This document shows positions 39,922 to 52,225 of a DNA stretch of 64,000 nt, in pieces. Origin of the DNA: Colias croceus (Eukaryota; Arthropoda; Insecta; Lepidoptera; Pieridae); assembly GCF_905220415.1 (NCBI RefSeq), contig NC_059553.1, positions 9,324,501 to 9,388,500 on the forward strand. The letters are read 5' to 3'. The translations under genes were made by a program, and so were the position numbers. Each line of letters begins with the position of its first letter. The stretch's first letter is position 1. A model generated the notes under the pieces. It was not told the DNA's origin, did not search any database, and worked only from the letters and a program-made list of their open reading frames with translations.

Positions 39922-40601
39922 GAAACAATATGGTCTGACGATTAACCTGAATAATATACAGGCTAAATACTAGGTAGGTACTCCTATACTGGGTATGAAA
40001 TAGCATATTATCAATAGTAACAACAACAATTTACAGAAGAATTTTATACAATAAAGTTAGGCTTGTTTAAAATTGACATTATTTTCTCCAATTTTCTGAA
40101 ATTGTTAAAATTTGTTTTTATTAATTTGCGAAATATCAGGAAAATCTCCAAGGTAAAGACGATAATGAATATCATTATCCTTTATTTTGAAAATTGATTT
40201 TTTATTTATTCTCATAAAACTGAACGAATACTCTAATACTATGTTGTCACATTTGTTTTCATACAAAATTCACACAAATTCAATAGCAATATAATGTTGT
40301 GTAGCGGAAAATGTATTTATTCGCTGACAATAACACCTGCCGCACAGTGAATAATGTATACAGCGAAAAAATGTGATTTTAATCATACAAAAACCGTTTC
40401 TAAAAATATTTCTACAAATTTAAACGCCCTGGGGGACTTGTTAAGCGTTTAGAAACCCCTGAAAATATTGATAAAACTTAAATTAAACATAATTCTTAAA
40501 AAAAAATTCAATCGGTCAAAACTAGACAAAATTGAAATCGGACCAACCGGAAGAAACTCACTTTCTAACAAAAAATAATTGATTGCAGAACTGTTTTAAA
40601 G
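39922..40601. other. Unassigned AT-rich sequence
   Basis: No gene or repeat border is recognised. Confidence 0.4.
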
Positions 40602-40760
40602 TGAAACTTCTTAAGCCGCGTTAGGAGTAAAATTTCATGGTCATGTCATGGCAATACCGTCACGTCATGGAGTAAGGCGACGATTTTGCTTTATTTTAAT
40701 CTTGCCAAAGAAGTTTCACTTCTGATAAGTGTACTCGGCTCACTTGCTCTTTTTTTTGTC
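40602..40760 (-). mobile_element. MITE-like element, GAAGTGAAACTTCTTT family, copy 4
   Basis: AAGTGAAACTTCTTAAGCCG at the left and GCCAAAGAAGTTTCACTTCT at the right on the plus strand, with gcaataccgtcacgtcatgg in the body. The GTGTACTCGGCTCACTTGC leader follows, so the element lies in inverse orientation to copy 2. Confidence 0.75.
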
Positions 40761-41380
40761 TTGTCCCCGGTCCTTGTTAAGTGTACAAAATTTTAATTAA
40801 ATCTGTCCGTTTAAAGGGGGTCAAAGTCGAGTCTAGGAGTCGGTTAAAAAAACATACACATGAAGCTAATAAAAGCGTGTTGAAAACGATACATTCACAC
40901 ACATACTTCTACAACGTAGTTACGTCAGCTTGGCCCAATTCTCAAATCTTTGAATTTACATTTCAATACCATTATTATTACTATTGTCATGAAACACCGT
41001 AGATGTGTGACAGCTTCACGTTTCTACCGCATTGTAAAACACTGAGTGAAGAATAGAAAATTCCGAACAGAACCAATATTGATTTTACTGAAATGTTGAA
41101 CGTTATTCGACAGCGAAATGCTTTTATGGTGATGTTTTTTAACTGGTGGATAATTGTTTTGGCGATTCACAGCTTTATGTGATAGATTTATATGAAAACA
41201 TTATTGTTTGCGTTTTTTGAATGGGAGATTTGATGTTAATATTTAAATTGAGTTAGTTAAATTTATTCCATATTCACTAAACTGATTATGATTTAAATTT
41301 TGATAAGTCGGTGATTAGCTTTATGAATCAAGTGCTTTTTTAAGAAAAAATAAGAAAATAGACTTCTTATAGGAACTTTA
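40761..41380. other. Unassigned AT-rich sequence
   Basis: A 73-codon open frame (40781-41002) has no motif. No repeat border is recognised. Confidence 0.4.
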
Positions 41381-41562
41381 AGTGCCCTTACGCACTAGCG
41401 GTTAACCGCGGGGGCGGCTAACCGCGCGGTTAGCCGCTTTCCCATTTTAATATTATGCAACCGCTTATGATTGTACGCACTAATCATAAAAGCGGTTGCA
41501 TATTAAAATGCAACCGCGCGGTTAGCTGCCCCCGCGGTTAACCGCTAGTGCGTAAGGGCACT
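41381..41562. mobile_element. Palindromic foldback MITE
   Basis: The 182-bp element is nearly one complete palindrome: AGTGCCCTTACGCACTAGCG at the left returns inverted at the right, with GGTTAACCGCGG and GCGCGGTT words in both arms. TA (or TTA) flanks both ends. Such foldback elements are usually non-autonomous DNA transposons. Confidence 0.88.
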
Positions 41563-42214
41563 TAGGGTTTATCCATTAACTGTGCTATCTTTCTATTGTT
41601 ATAAAAAATTTCGAATAATATTTTACATGCTTGGTACATTGCTTGACATTGACAAAGACATTTTGTTCTATCACTGATGAAGATGATCAAAGCTGGGGCG
41701 TGCAGTTAGTAATAAACATGAATATAAGGTGGCAGGCACTCTTATACTAAAATTTAAGTATTAATTGAACAGATTCAATTTATTTAATAAACCCTTGTTA
41801 GGTAATAAGAGAAAGAACAGACTACAAAAAATTCAGACGAAACTGGATTCCAATTTTAATATGAAATATTTCCAACCCAATTAGTAATACGAGAAATTTC
41901 ATTCAATTAGGTGCTAACAAGCTTAAAAATATATTTTTAAGAGTGAATGGTAAACGTGTCCATCAAAGAAACACTCTTCAAAGAATCCTTTTAAAACCCT
42001 TATTTTAAAGAAATGGAATTTGACCCTTCATTTTGCTTGTAAAATAATTTTAAAGTTCATTTATTTTATGAGGTTTTTAACCATATAATAATATATACCT
42101 ATTAGTTTGTCGTTAAACGATGTAATCGTAATGAAAATTTCACTCTTTGTCTCTACAATGTCGTAGCTTAATTATAAGCTCCTATATTTATAAAACAGTT
42201 ATTATTAAAGTATA
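41563..42214. other. Unassigned AT-rich sequence
   Basis: No gene or repeat border is recognised. Confidence 0.4.
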
Positions 42215-42295
42215 CATGTTAAAAATATGTTATGACGATTCAAAAGTGCTCCTAGAAGAAGTCTAATTGAATAAATAAATGTTTGAGTTTGGGCC
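42215..42295 (+). mobile_element. LINE 3' tip, same family as 7414-12060
   Basis: TATGACGATTCAAAAGTGCT, then tctaattgaataaataaatg and TTTGAGTTTG match the last 80 bp of that LINE. Confidence 0.7.
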
Positions 42296-42606
42296 TGTCA
42301 CAATTAAGACATAATTTTTACTTTACACAAAGGATAAAACAATCAAGCGTAAACTTTATAATTCCAACGATTATCGAATAGTTTAATCACCCCAACTTAG
42401 AAGCCGTAAATAAAATTTAACGGCTTAGTAACAAAGTTTAGTTTGATATAGGTAAAGGCCGATTAAAAACCCGAAGATTCAGTGTCCCGTGAAATTCACT
42501 TGAATTGTTTTTCAATTTATCGTCCACCGTGGCGACAAGATAGATTTGTTGAGATTGAAATCAAATGGTAGTTACAGAGTGATATATTTATAGGGATAAG
42601 TATTTA

Positions 42607-43031
42607 CTAGCTGATAACGCAAATTTTGCTCTAAAGAGGAAGTTATTTCAACATTCTTCATTGCTGCTACGCTCCTATTTGTTGAAATGGGCTTTTTCTA
42701 CATTTGATGCACCAATAAAGGTTAAATTATTACAATTATTATTAACGAACATTAACATTGGCTCGATGAATTGAATTGACAAGAAGGCGCACACAATATT
42801 GATAGCAAAAGCCTTGCAAATTGGTGGGTTAAATTATTAGATATTAAAAATTTTAATGTTAACAAATACTAAAAATTTCATCTAAATTACTATCAAAGCT
42901 TTCTAGATAATTGGATATACTTAGGTAACATATAAAAATTTCAATGAGAACCAATAGCTGATGATCCAGATGTTATCACGTTTAACCAAACTAACAAACT
43001 CTTCAGCTATACAGAATTAGTAAGTTTAGAT
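42607..43031 (-). mobile_element. Degenerate Helitron-like copy or copies
   Basis: CTAGCTGATAACGCAAATTT at the left and AACAAACTCTTCAGCTATAC with a following GAATTAGTAAG at the right recall family A borders, but the middle is diverged and longer than usual. Confidence 0.35.
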
Positions 43032-43514
43032 TTGATCGTCTTTTTCAGTGTAGAACAATTTCCTATGATTCCTGTTAGAATAAAAAAGAGTTTACTTTTA
43101 GATTTGTACTTTGTGTAATTTTCAATATTTTAATTCATCTCACGAACCCAATTCTAAATAATCTTAATCTTGAAAATTAAGGTAGGTATTGAATATCCAA
43201 AAATTAGACTCAAATATCTTCACATTATTAACAAAAAATTGAGAACCAATTGTAACTATAGAACAAAATGTATGCCAAATGCCATAACATAAAAAACATC
43301 TTCCCTCTAGCGGTTCTGACAATCTTTGGGAACTAGAAAGCTTCTCCCTCCGGGCTTGTCTTGTGACTTGTCGACTGATGTCACCGGTTTATTCGCAAGA
43401 CAATAAACGAATATGCAATAGTATGTCTTAATCACGTTACCCCATAAATGAATGGGAATAGTAATATATAAATTCTGCTCAGAGACAAAACGTTCATATA
43501 AATTCTGCTTAGTG
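43032..43514. other. Unassigned sequence
   Basis: TAAATTCTGCT-AGTGACAAAACG occurs twice (about 43468 and 43498), a small tandem duplication of about 30 bp. No gene is recognised. Confidence 0.4.
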
Positions 43515-43524
43515 ACAAAACGCT

Positions 43525-43628
43525 TTTTCACCTTCTAGGGAAGCGCGTTCCATCTTAGACCACATCTCAGCTTAACATCAGGCGAGATTGTGGTCAAGTG
43601 CTTCCCTATACCCAATAAAAAAAAAAAA
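43525..43628 (+). mobile_element. Short 5'-truncated LINE with target duplication
   Basis: ACAAAACGCT occurs on both sides (43515-43524 and 43629-43638). The insert ends CCCAATAAAA plus poly(A) and holds a hairpin GACCACATCTC/GAGATTGTGGTC (43558-43568 with 43584-43595). The hairpin has the same design as that of the LINE at 4980-6640. Confidence 0.8.
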
Positions 43629-43638
43629 ACAAAACGCT

Positions 43639-44737
43639 CATACACCGAAAAAACAGCAAAGACATAGTTGTGGTTCATAAGAAAACGTTTACGAAAGTAG
43701 GAGGAAGACCACAGAAAATTTTGAAAATTTTTTTTCCGCAACGGATGGTATTGTAGTTGTATAAATAGCGGTATAATACTTTCCCCGCTAATAAATATTT
43801 AAATCGAAATGACATTTTAAAGACTTTAAACTATTTTATTGAACAATATAGTTACGAAGAAGTAACCATAAGCATCACAGCTTTCTGAATATTAAGTAGT
43901 TGATTACTACGAATACACATTTAGACTTATCCAAACACCTATCTTTCAAAGCTTTTGAGGTAATGATGTTGATTCAAGACTCAATGTTCATGGCAAAATA
44001 CAGTATTATGAGATCGCGTTTTAAACGTTTCAAAAGCGGATAAATTTTCGTTCTTTATAAATTACTTGGAACTTGATCCTATTTGTTAATCTGGAGTATA
44101 AAAATAATTATGTTTTAACCATAATTCATACAGAGCGCTGAGACAAACGTCAACACGAAAAGGAATAGAATTCGCTAGCGATACTAATTGTCATAAGCGT
44201 ATGATATTTCGCTAAGGATTTGTTGAAAATTATGTTTGTGGTCGTCTTCGTCGTTGGTCCATTACTAAAATGTCATGAGCTTATGTCAATAATTATATAG
44301 CGGTAGCAGTTTCTATTCCAGCGTTTATTCTATTCTTTGCCATTAGTATCAACCTCTGGTCTGATTACATATTTAGCATGTAAGAATAACAAATATTATA
44401 TATCCGTCTATTTATCCATATTCTAATTCTAAGTCAATTTCTCTCACGCGTCCTACTATAAAATACAGATTTAGTTACGCGCAAATAACGTGCGTAGGAC
44501 GTGCGAAGGTTCCTTAGAAGTACATATTATATTTAATTCATGCACACTTAATAAAAAAAGCAAATATGAGTGGGTAGTAAAATTATTATTATTGATGGTA
44601 GGTACTCTGGATATCAAAAACTGGCCATCACAGCCATTCACTTATTTTATGTCATGTGCATTCTCTCTAATTTGAAGATAAAAATCCTTTCAACTTTCAA
44701 TTACTATAAAAATATTCTAGACACCAACACCATCAAT
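43639..44737. other. Unassigned AT-rich sequence
   Basis: No gene or repeat border is recognised. Confidence 0.45.
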
Positions 44738-44903
44738 CTTTAATATAAAATGAATTGCAAAATCTGTTGGTAAGCGCATAACTCGAGAACGGCTGAACCG
44801 ATTTCGTTGATTTTTTTTATAATATTCCTTGTAGTACGAGGATGGTGCTTATGGAGAGGAAACGTGAACGTGTACCACGGGCGAACCCGGGACGGACCGC
44901 TTG
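44738..44903 (+). mobile_element. Helitron-like element, family C
   Basis: AATATAAAATGAATTGCAAA to GGGACGGACCGCTTG. The terminal CTAG is mutated to CTTG. Confidence 0.78.
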
Positions 44904-45027
44904 TCAAAGATAAAAATAAAGGTACCTGATATGACAGAGAATTTGACTTGGATTTCTTCTGGATTTCATCTATAAAAATCTACTGGTAATTATTGTAAAA
45001 GAGTAACATCATTTATTTATTCTGAAA

Positions 45028-45210
45028 CTAGCTTTCGGCCCGCGACTTCGCCTGCTTTGTCTAAAACAATAACTAATAAATTATATACTAAAACCTTCCT
45101 CTTCAATATATTAAAAACCACTTAACTATCTGTTGCGTAGTTTTAAAGATTTAAGCATACATAGGGATATAGGGACAGAGAAAGCGGCTTTGTTTTATAC
45201 TATGTAGTGA
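45028..45210 (-). mobile_element. Helitron-like element, family D
   Basis: Plus-strand CTAGCTTTCGGCCCGCGACT to TACTATGTAGTGA. Confidence 0.8.
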
Positions 45211-46336
45211 TTACAGATAGTAACAAAATAATTTCTATTTCTCATCGCATTTTTAATAACTTAAGTAACACATGTTTGTCTTCTCCTTATTCCTTTAAGA
45301 AATTTGATAAACTTCTTATATAATTACAATATTTACTGGATTTATTACATTAAAGAGGTGGTACATAAGTAAATGATCCATTCCCAATCAGATTTATTAC
45401 CCGTAACAAAAACAAGGATCAAAGTCGAATAAGTCATCCTGGATTGATTTATCTCCATCCTTTAGCACCTATTCGGTATATTGGCCTAAATAATTTTATT
45501 CGCCCAAAAGATTTGGATAAGACTTTCCTTCGAGTTGTGTTCAGCCAACGGAATTTATGGGTGTTTTTATTCGATATAAGTTCTGGCCGCAAGTTTATCT
45601 GGGTAATATTTTTATGGATATGTGGGTAGTTCGATATTACGTTATGATAACTTATTAAGATTATGTAAGGGGCACGTTTTGGGGGCATGTTTGTTTATAT
45701 AAAACGGATTCGTGAAGATTTACATTAATATTACATTGGGTCATGTTATAAATTATTAATTAATTATAATTGTTTCCTTCACGTATCTTGACGATATTAT
45801 AATAGAGTTGTTTTCATTCAAGGCAGATATTATTATAATCTAAAAAAATAACTCAAATATATTTTTATGTATAAGTATTAAGTCAGTCGTGAATAATTAT
45901 GCTTTAATATATTATGCAACTTACACGTATCGTTATACCAAAAATTACCATCAAAATGTTCCCATCCTTTCAGTATAATGAAAAAAGAGTAAGATTTACT
46001 CTAGCAATTTCGTTGGATTCTTAACCCTATCCGTGAATATTGGTGCCATCAATTTTATTCGGATTCCGTAGGTCGCCATTTTTATACGCCTGTTTCTTGC
46101 TTTATTTGACTTCGACGGGACGTTAAATTTTATGCGTTCAACTTCCTGTATGTGAGTTATATAGTTCTGTCCCGGGGCCAAATGTGTGTCAATGTTAAAC
46201 GGATTGATTTCCCATATAATCAACAAAGATGGGTCATACATAATTTCACATAACATGACATTTTGATTAGTTAAAATACATATCAATGCATCGTTGCTAT
46301 CAGTTCCTCCGTACAAATGTATCTTTACTTACTATA
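45211..46336. other. Unassigned sequence with two unrecognised open frames
   Basis: Frames at 45449-45688 (minus, 79 codons) and 45996-46316 (minus, 106 codons) are the longest outside mobile elements in this part. Neither contains a motif I recognise, and both may be chance. No repeat border is present. Confidence 0.35.
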
Positions 46337-46526
46337 TCTATACCTACTAATATTATAAGGCTGAAGAGTTTGTTTGTTTGAATGCGCTAATCTCAGGAAC
46401 TACTGGTCTGATTTGAAAAATTATTTCGGTGTTAGATAGCCCATTTATTGAGGAAGGCTATAGGCTATAATTATATCATCACGCTAAGACAAACAGGACC
46501 TGAGCACTGCTGGTAAAACCGCCTAG
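46337..46526 (+). mobile_element. Helitron-like element, family A
   Basis: A precedes TCTATACCTACTAATATTAT and the end is GTAAAACCGCCTAG before T. Confidence 0.82.
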
Positions 46527-47188
46527 TTGTAAATAAGGTGGAAAATTTTAACCGCTTTTCCCTATGAAGTGCTTTACACAATACAGTTAATATCACCAAA
46601 TGTATAGATAGGTATACAAACAATCGCAAATTCGCGAATTTTAAACAATCAACCCTCAAGACCATTGTCTGAAAACTTAATGGGAAATGATAGAACCGTT
46701 TATGAAAGATATCCCTGAATTGGTCCCATAAACAAAGTTCGCTATCTAACCCAATAATGGTTTTGTTGACAATAGAAGATTTAGCTGACTTGAAGTTTTC
46801 AAGACGCCATTTTGATTATCGTTCTAAAATTAAACTTTGAAGTTATGACGGTTAATTGTCGAATTTCCTGAACGTAAATAGGTTTAAAACACCTTGAGAT
46901 TGCAAAATTATGCTTTAATTGTTTACTATGATAGCAGATAATACGATTGTGATTGACAAGGAAATTTTAACGCTGTTAATATTAAAATAATTAGTGGTGA
47001 TCTAAAACCAATATTGGCATTATTAATAGCTAAATTGAATTTAACCTCAACAGTGTTTTAGTTACCAGTAAATTCTAAACCCACACACAATGGCAGTGTA
47101 AAACAAAACAACAATAGAGTTTCAACAAATGAATTCTATATGCCCATACATTTTCCTGACACGTTTGACAGGGGTCCCCTGATGTCCA
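46527..47188. other. Unassigned AT-rich sequence
   Basis: No gene or repeat border is recognised. Confidence 0.4.
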
Positions 47189-47599
47189 TTAGGCGGTTCT
47201 ACACAGAGCGAGCAGCCTCGCGAGCACTTGCGCGAAGCTCGGTCAATGTGGACGTGGCTCGGCCGAGAGACATAGTTATGCGCTTAACGTATAATTCATG
47301 CCACACCGTGCCGGGTACGGGCCGTGTCAGAGCCGGGAAACATATGAAAATATATCCATACACATTTCAACACCTTGCCCCGTCCGAGCCTAGTACAGTA
47401 TACTTTAGTGTGTTGTATACTTTTTATATGAATTGATTTTGATACTTCAATAATGTTTGATCGAGCCGCGGACAGAGCACGGCTCTTTCGCGACATGATG
47501 TAGCGTATCATTCTTTACTCTGCTGAGCCACGTCCACACTGACCGATCTGCTTCGTGCAATTGCTCGCGAGGCTGCTCGCTCTGTGTGAACGTGCCTAA
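47189..47599. mobile_element. MITE with about 85-bp terminal inverted repeats
   Basis: TTAGGCGGTTCTACACAGAG at the left is inverted at the right (GTGTGAACGTGCCTAA). The arms share GCAGCCTCGCGAGCA and GTGTGGACGTGGCTC-like words. The middle is GC-rich at the edges and AT-rich in the centre. The open frames here are by-products of the GC-rich arms. No transposase is present. Confidence 0.82.
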
Positions 47600-48277
47600 T
47601 AACACAATGTATCCAATGTTTGGACATTTTGCTAATTGATCAATCGCGACATATGGTAGCGATTGTTTTCATTGTAAATTCTAACGTTTTTGTCGCTTTG
47701 AGCGGGATTAATTGTATTGTATTTTTTACAGGTGATGGAAATGTGTTGTCTAATGTAAATGTGTATTGTGTAGGCATTGATCTGAAAAAGCTTTTTAATC
47801 CAAGTTGAAAAGATAAAAGTCGATGGAGACTACCCACTATATTTGTGAAGTCATTCAAATTCATGTATTAATTTTACACAGTGCAAGTTTTTTGTTATTT
47901 ATGCTAATTGTATGGTACTAAAAATTACTTCAATAAAAATCTTGCAGTACAGAAAATATTCAATTCCAAGTCCAACATATCCGAAGGCTTTCCCTTAACT
48001 CGTAAAAAAGTCCTTTATACTGTAATACTATGAAATTAACTGATTCTGTTTTTACATAAAATACTTCGTATACTAACAGAGATGTATTTGAGTAAATACA
48101 TAAGGTAAGGGTATTCAGTTACTTCCAAACGTGATCAATCTTTGTCAAACGCACGATATAGTTTCACAGATTAGGACGAACTTAGGATTGTAATATATGA
48201 CGTGTTTTAAGGGTTATTAATGAATTAACGGTATTGTTTAGTAACTCAGAATATTTGTATTTAGATTTCACTATTAA
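47600..48277. other. Unassigned AT-rich sequence
   Basis: No gene or repeat border is recognised. Confidence 0.4.
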
Positions 48278-48472
48278 ATATTTAGTAAAATTATAAAGCT
48301 GAAGAGTTTGTTTGTTTGCTTGAATGCGCTAATATCAGGAACCACGATCGCGATTTGAAAAATTATTTCACTGATGATAGTCCATTTAACGAAGAAGGCT
48401 AAAGGATATATATCATCACACTTGGACCAATGTGAGCGGAGCAACGCGGGTAAAACCGTGAGGCGCAGCTAG
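48278..48472 (+). mobile_element. Helitron-like element, family A, diverged
   Basis: TAAAATTATAAAGCTGAAGA to CGTGAGGCGCAGCTAG before T. Confidence 0.78.
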
Positions 48473-50758
48473 TACAAAAAAGCACACCTTAGAGATGTAT
48501 AGAATATTTCAAGGTAAAAATTAGGACCATAGCAGAACAAACATTTAAAGGAAAATTACTCGAAAAAAACATAATATATTTCTAACAACAGGAGAAAATA
48601 TCTCAGTTTTATTCAACAAAATGGCAGTAATAAAGCGAACTAAGTGGGTACTATTAAAGTTTATATTTAGCTAATTGATAACCTTGACATGGAGTGATGC
48701 TTTACGCTACTGGAAACAAGAAAAAATTGTTTAGCTTAGTCCAATGTTTAGTGGGAAAATTCCAAATGAAATGAGAGAAAATTAAAGATACAAACGAACT
48801 CTTTAAATGAGTTTGTTTTTCTATTTCAAATTTTTTTGGTTTTTAACGTATATTAAAACTAAGCGCTTAATTGGGACATTAATTGGGGCTTTTTCAGTGC
48901 ACCTATCTAAATTGGGTAATTAAAGAACTGCAGATGTACGATTGCGTATATAATTTCATAATTTAAAATTAATTTAAGAATTATATATTTTGAATTGTTC
49001 ATTAATATTAATTGTTGAAAAGTACCTACTTTTAAGTTTTCACAATCTCTCAAAGAGCATAATACATCTAAATGCAAATAAGTATACTAAGTATAGTAAT
49101 ACCTAGGTATAGTAATACCTCGTATACCTAGACTACATGTATCTATAGATAATCTGACGATATCGTCTAATTGAACGAACATGCTCTGAGAAAATTATCT
49201 AGCATTACGAGGGTTCGTGTAATACGTTATTTAGGTTTAATAAAATCAGTCTAGACTTGTTCAAGATGGAATTACGAGCTGAAATGTACAGGGATTACAG
49301 TTATTGCAAATCGAATACTTTATCTTGTGGGAGTTTTGCTTATTAGGTATCTTAGTTTTTTTTAGTGGATTTGGACAATTGGAATATGATGTCAATAAAC
49401 GCTGTCATCTTTGATGACGTAGCATTAAATATTTCGTATACCGGATTACTTGGTACTTCATTTTTGAGATAATATAAATAAGTTTTATTTGTTTATGTGT
49501 TATGATGTTTTGGTCTTCTTCTATTTGTTCCTATCGAACCAAAGCCATAGATCAGAATTTACTATAGGTACCTATCTATTGACGAGTACATCTAGAAGGA
49601 ACAGTACTCCAAACAAACCTCATACCTTTTCAATTTGCAAACTTACCTCGTCAAACATTTACCCATTTAACTCTCTCAAAAGCACTACAATTAAGCAATG
49701 CAAAAACTAAACTGCATAAACTTTCAGCGGAAACAAAACAGAACAGAAACAAAAAGTAACACGTGTGCTCTCCATTCGGTAAAACAACGGGGCATAAAAC
49801 CCTCTGAAAACCACATAAAGATAAATTTAAGGAAGAAACACACGCCTGCCTAATGTAGACATAAAACACCTTGACAGTTGAATTCTCGCCATAAAGTAAA
49901 CTGCTACATTTAAAATTGTAATTAGATGTTAACCATCGCGTGCATATGATGTGTAAAGTTGAACTTTGTATCAGAAAGCCTTTATTACCTCACCTAGTTT
50001 AGGTTTTAGGAATGAGTCGTTAAAATTTAATTGGTCGAAGTTGGAAGTGCTTTTTTGATTGACTTTTCAGTCGATTACTGCACTGTATTTGGGCTATGGG
50101 TGAAGTTAAATTGTTCTAATTGCAGTGTAGCGTGAACATTCGATGTTGGTTACGTTATTTAACCTTTTGAATTCGAGTGTCTTTGATTGCTAAATGTTTG
50201 GCAGCTTACACTATTCACAAACAAGTTTTCTACTAATAAACGTGGATCTATTCTATATCTATTCATGTTATTAAATACAATTTAGTATTTATTTAAGCTA
50301 TATTATTTAAAGGAATAAAGAAGACCCAGACAGATAGTTGTACAAATTTTTTCAAGCAACTTTATTTAACACTGTTTTATAATTTTTACAAAACTAAACT
50401 AAGAGAGCAGATTACAGAAAATATATCAACGGGAGCACAAAATAAAAGAGTATAAGTAAAGAAAAAAAAAACACTGTCAAAGGACGCCAAAATTTGCAAA
50501 ACTCGAGTGCGAACCGTGACATTTCATTTTGAATTTATTATAAAGGTGAATTTGCATAAAATTTTTAGTACATATCACGTATATGGCGATATAGTCCCAG
50601 TTTATAGCGAGTGATATTTTACGCGCCTTCGCGATGCAATATAAAAGAGTATAAACTTGTTTTGAGAGGTTTCCTCCGTTACATACTGATGAAGGGCTTC
50701 CGTCTGCTTTGATAGGTGTAGTGATGAATATCCACGATGTTTGTAATTTAGTGAAATA
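48473..50758. other. Long AT-rich stretch without supported features
   Basis: A small 17-bp tandem (agtatagtaatacct twice) lies at about 49094-49130. No gene or mobile-element border is seen. Confidence 0.5.
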
Positions 50759-50955
50759 TCTATACTAATATTATAAAGCTGAAGGGTTTGCTTGGTTCCT
50801 GGAACGCGCTAATCATAGGATTTAGGAACCACGGGACGATTTGATTCTCCATTCAATAGCAAGTCCATTTATCGAAGAAGGCTATAGCTATAATAGCATC
50901 TCGCTAAGACCAATAAGAGCGAAACAATGCAGGTAAAACCGTGGGGCATACCTAG
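50759..50955 (+). mobile_element. Helitron-like element, family A, diverged
   Basis: A precedes TCTATACTAATATTATAAAG and the end is GGGGCATACCTAG before T. Confidence 0.82.
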
Positions 50956-51304
50956 TAGGTATTTAATAAATATCACACGACATCTTTTCCTAAATAAGTG
51001 ACATTTTTACTATGAAATTCTGACATCTACAGTATATTATCTATATGTATATATTTTCATCTTACAATATACACGTTTAAGAAGCTATAAGCCTTCGACG
51101 TTACTAAAATACTTGACACCATAAAACTGGAATATTGAAGTTTTTTATGCTAGCAAAAGTACATACTTATAGACGAACCACGAGACGTTATCATAATTTT
51201 CCTTACAGAACTGTGGCGACTTCAATACAGCACTATTTTCATAAATTATATTTAAAATACTACTTGCAATGACTCTACAGTAAAGTTAACATTTAAACAG
51301 TTGA
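50956..51304. other. Unassigned AT-rich sequence
   Basis: No gene or repeat border is recognised. Confidence 0.4.
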
Positions 51305-51341
51305 GATGAAATTCTGGATCGCAGTGATCCAGAATTTCATC
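51305..51341. repeat. Perfect 16-bp-stem hairpin
   Basis: GATGAAATTCTGGATC at 51305-51320 pairs exactly with 51326-51341 around GCAGT. Confidence 0.85.
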
Positions 51342-51810
51342 TTTCATCACTGAAATTGTGACTACCACTGCTCAAATAAAATGAACTGATCGCAAAAATC
51401 ACTTGTCAACATTAAAAACAGTAATTATTACATAGTATAAAGAGAACGTAATTACGTACACTGGAACAAAAGCCGTATATAATGTTGAATTTTAATACTC
51501 GGAAACGGCGGTCTCTTTGATGAGCTACTCTGTCCGCCATCTTGTCGTGCGGAACTTGTAATGGCGTCGCTTAGACTTTTGTCTATGCCCTTTATGTGGC
51601 ACTTTAATGACCCTAGTCGTAAATAGCGGTTAACTTTATATGATGGAATGAGGATAGTGTTTATGGCTGCTGGTTCAATATGATTTGGAATTAATCTTAA
51701 CATATTAGATCTAAGTTTAACAAATGCATAGTTGTAATAAAATAAATAAAAGTATGGGCTTTGTGATAGGTATGTATTTAAAATGTAGAATGCATTTTTT
51801 TATTGAACAC
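51342..51810. other. Unassigned sequence with a GC-richer patch
   Basis: About 51505-51620 is GC-richer and carries an 83-codon minus frame without motif. No border of a mobile element is seen. Confidence 0.35.
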
Positions 51811-52225
51811 TAGTAGCTGTCCCCGCTTCGGCCGCGTTAACCTAGGCCCTAGGGTAAAAAATAATAATAAAAAGTGGGCCATAATTTTCAATTTTTAATA
51901 TTGAAAAGGCAGACGTCCATAGTCCCCATAGACCCAATATACCAGTCCATCTAACACCCCCTTCCATAACCCAGTTTTATTCATTTCCATTTTTCTGCAA
52001 TAGTCCTACATTGGCCGCGGACTGCCCAGGGCTGTATCTCTATAGTGCAGCCATGGGCACTGGGCAGGCTGCGGCTGGTGTCCCACAACACATTAAATTC
52101 TCTAAAGGGCCTCTGCGTGTTGGACATGTGTCCCCACGTAAGCCTTCCAAAGGACCGGGTATCATCCTTACGGCGATACCCGTGTATTATGGAGAGAGAC
52201 ATAAAAAGTGGCCTACATGTATTTG
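51811..52225 (-). mobile_element. Helitron-like element, family I, split by a GC-rich insert
   Basis: Plus-strand CTAGTAGCTGTCCCCGCTTC starts an element that reaches ATAAAAAGTGGGCC (51867-51880). That word recurs as ATAAAAAGTGGCC at 52201-52213, after which family-like sequence resumes. The far end is not defined. Confidence 0.45.
51881..52200. mobile_element. GC-rich structured insert between direct repeats
   Basis: The insert contains nested inverted words: CTGCCCAG (about 52023) with CTGGGCAG (about 52060), GGCTG with CAGCC inside them, and CGGGTATC (about 52158) with GATACCCG (about 52175). It is far richer in GC than its surroundings. The frames inside have no recognised domain. It could be an unfamiliar SINE or a captured host fragment. 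Confidence 0.4.

Noticed and set aside
45996..46316. 106-codon minus-strand ORF as a gene
   Set aside because: No recognised motif, AT-rich codons and no promoter or partner exons; chance is not excluded. Conservation would be needed.
47140..47511. Open frames on both strands in the GC-rich region
   Set aside because: They lie in the terminal inverted repeats of a MITE.
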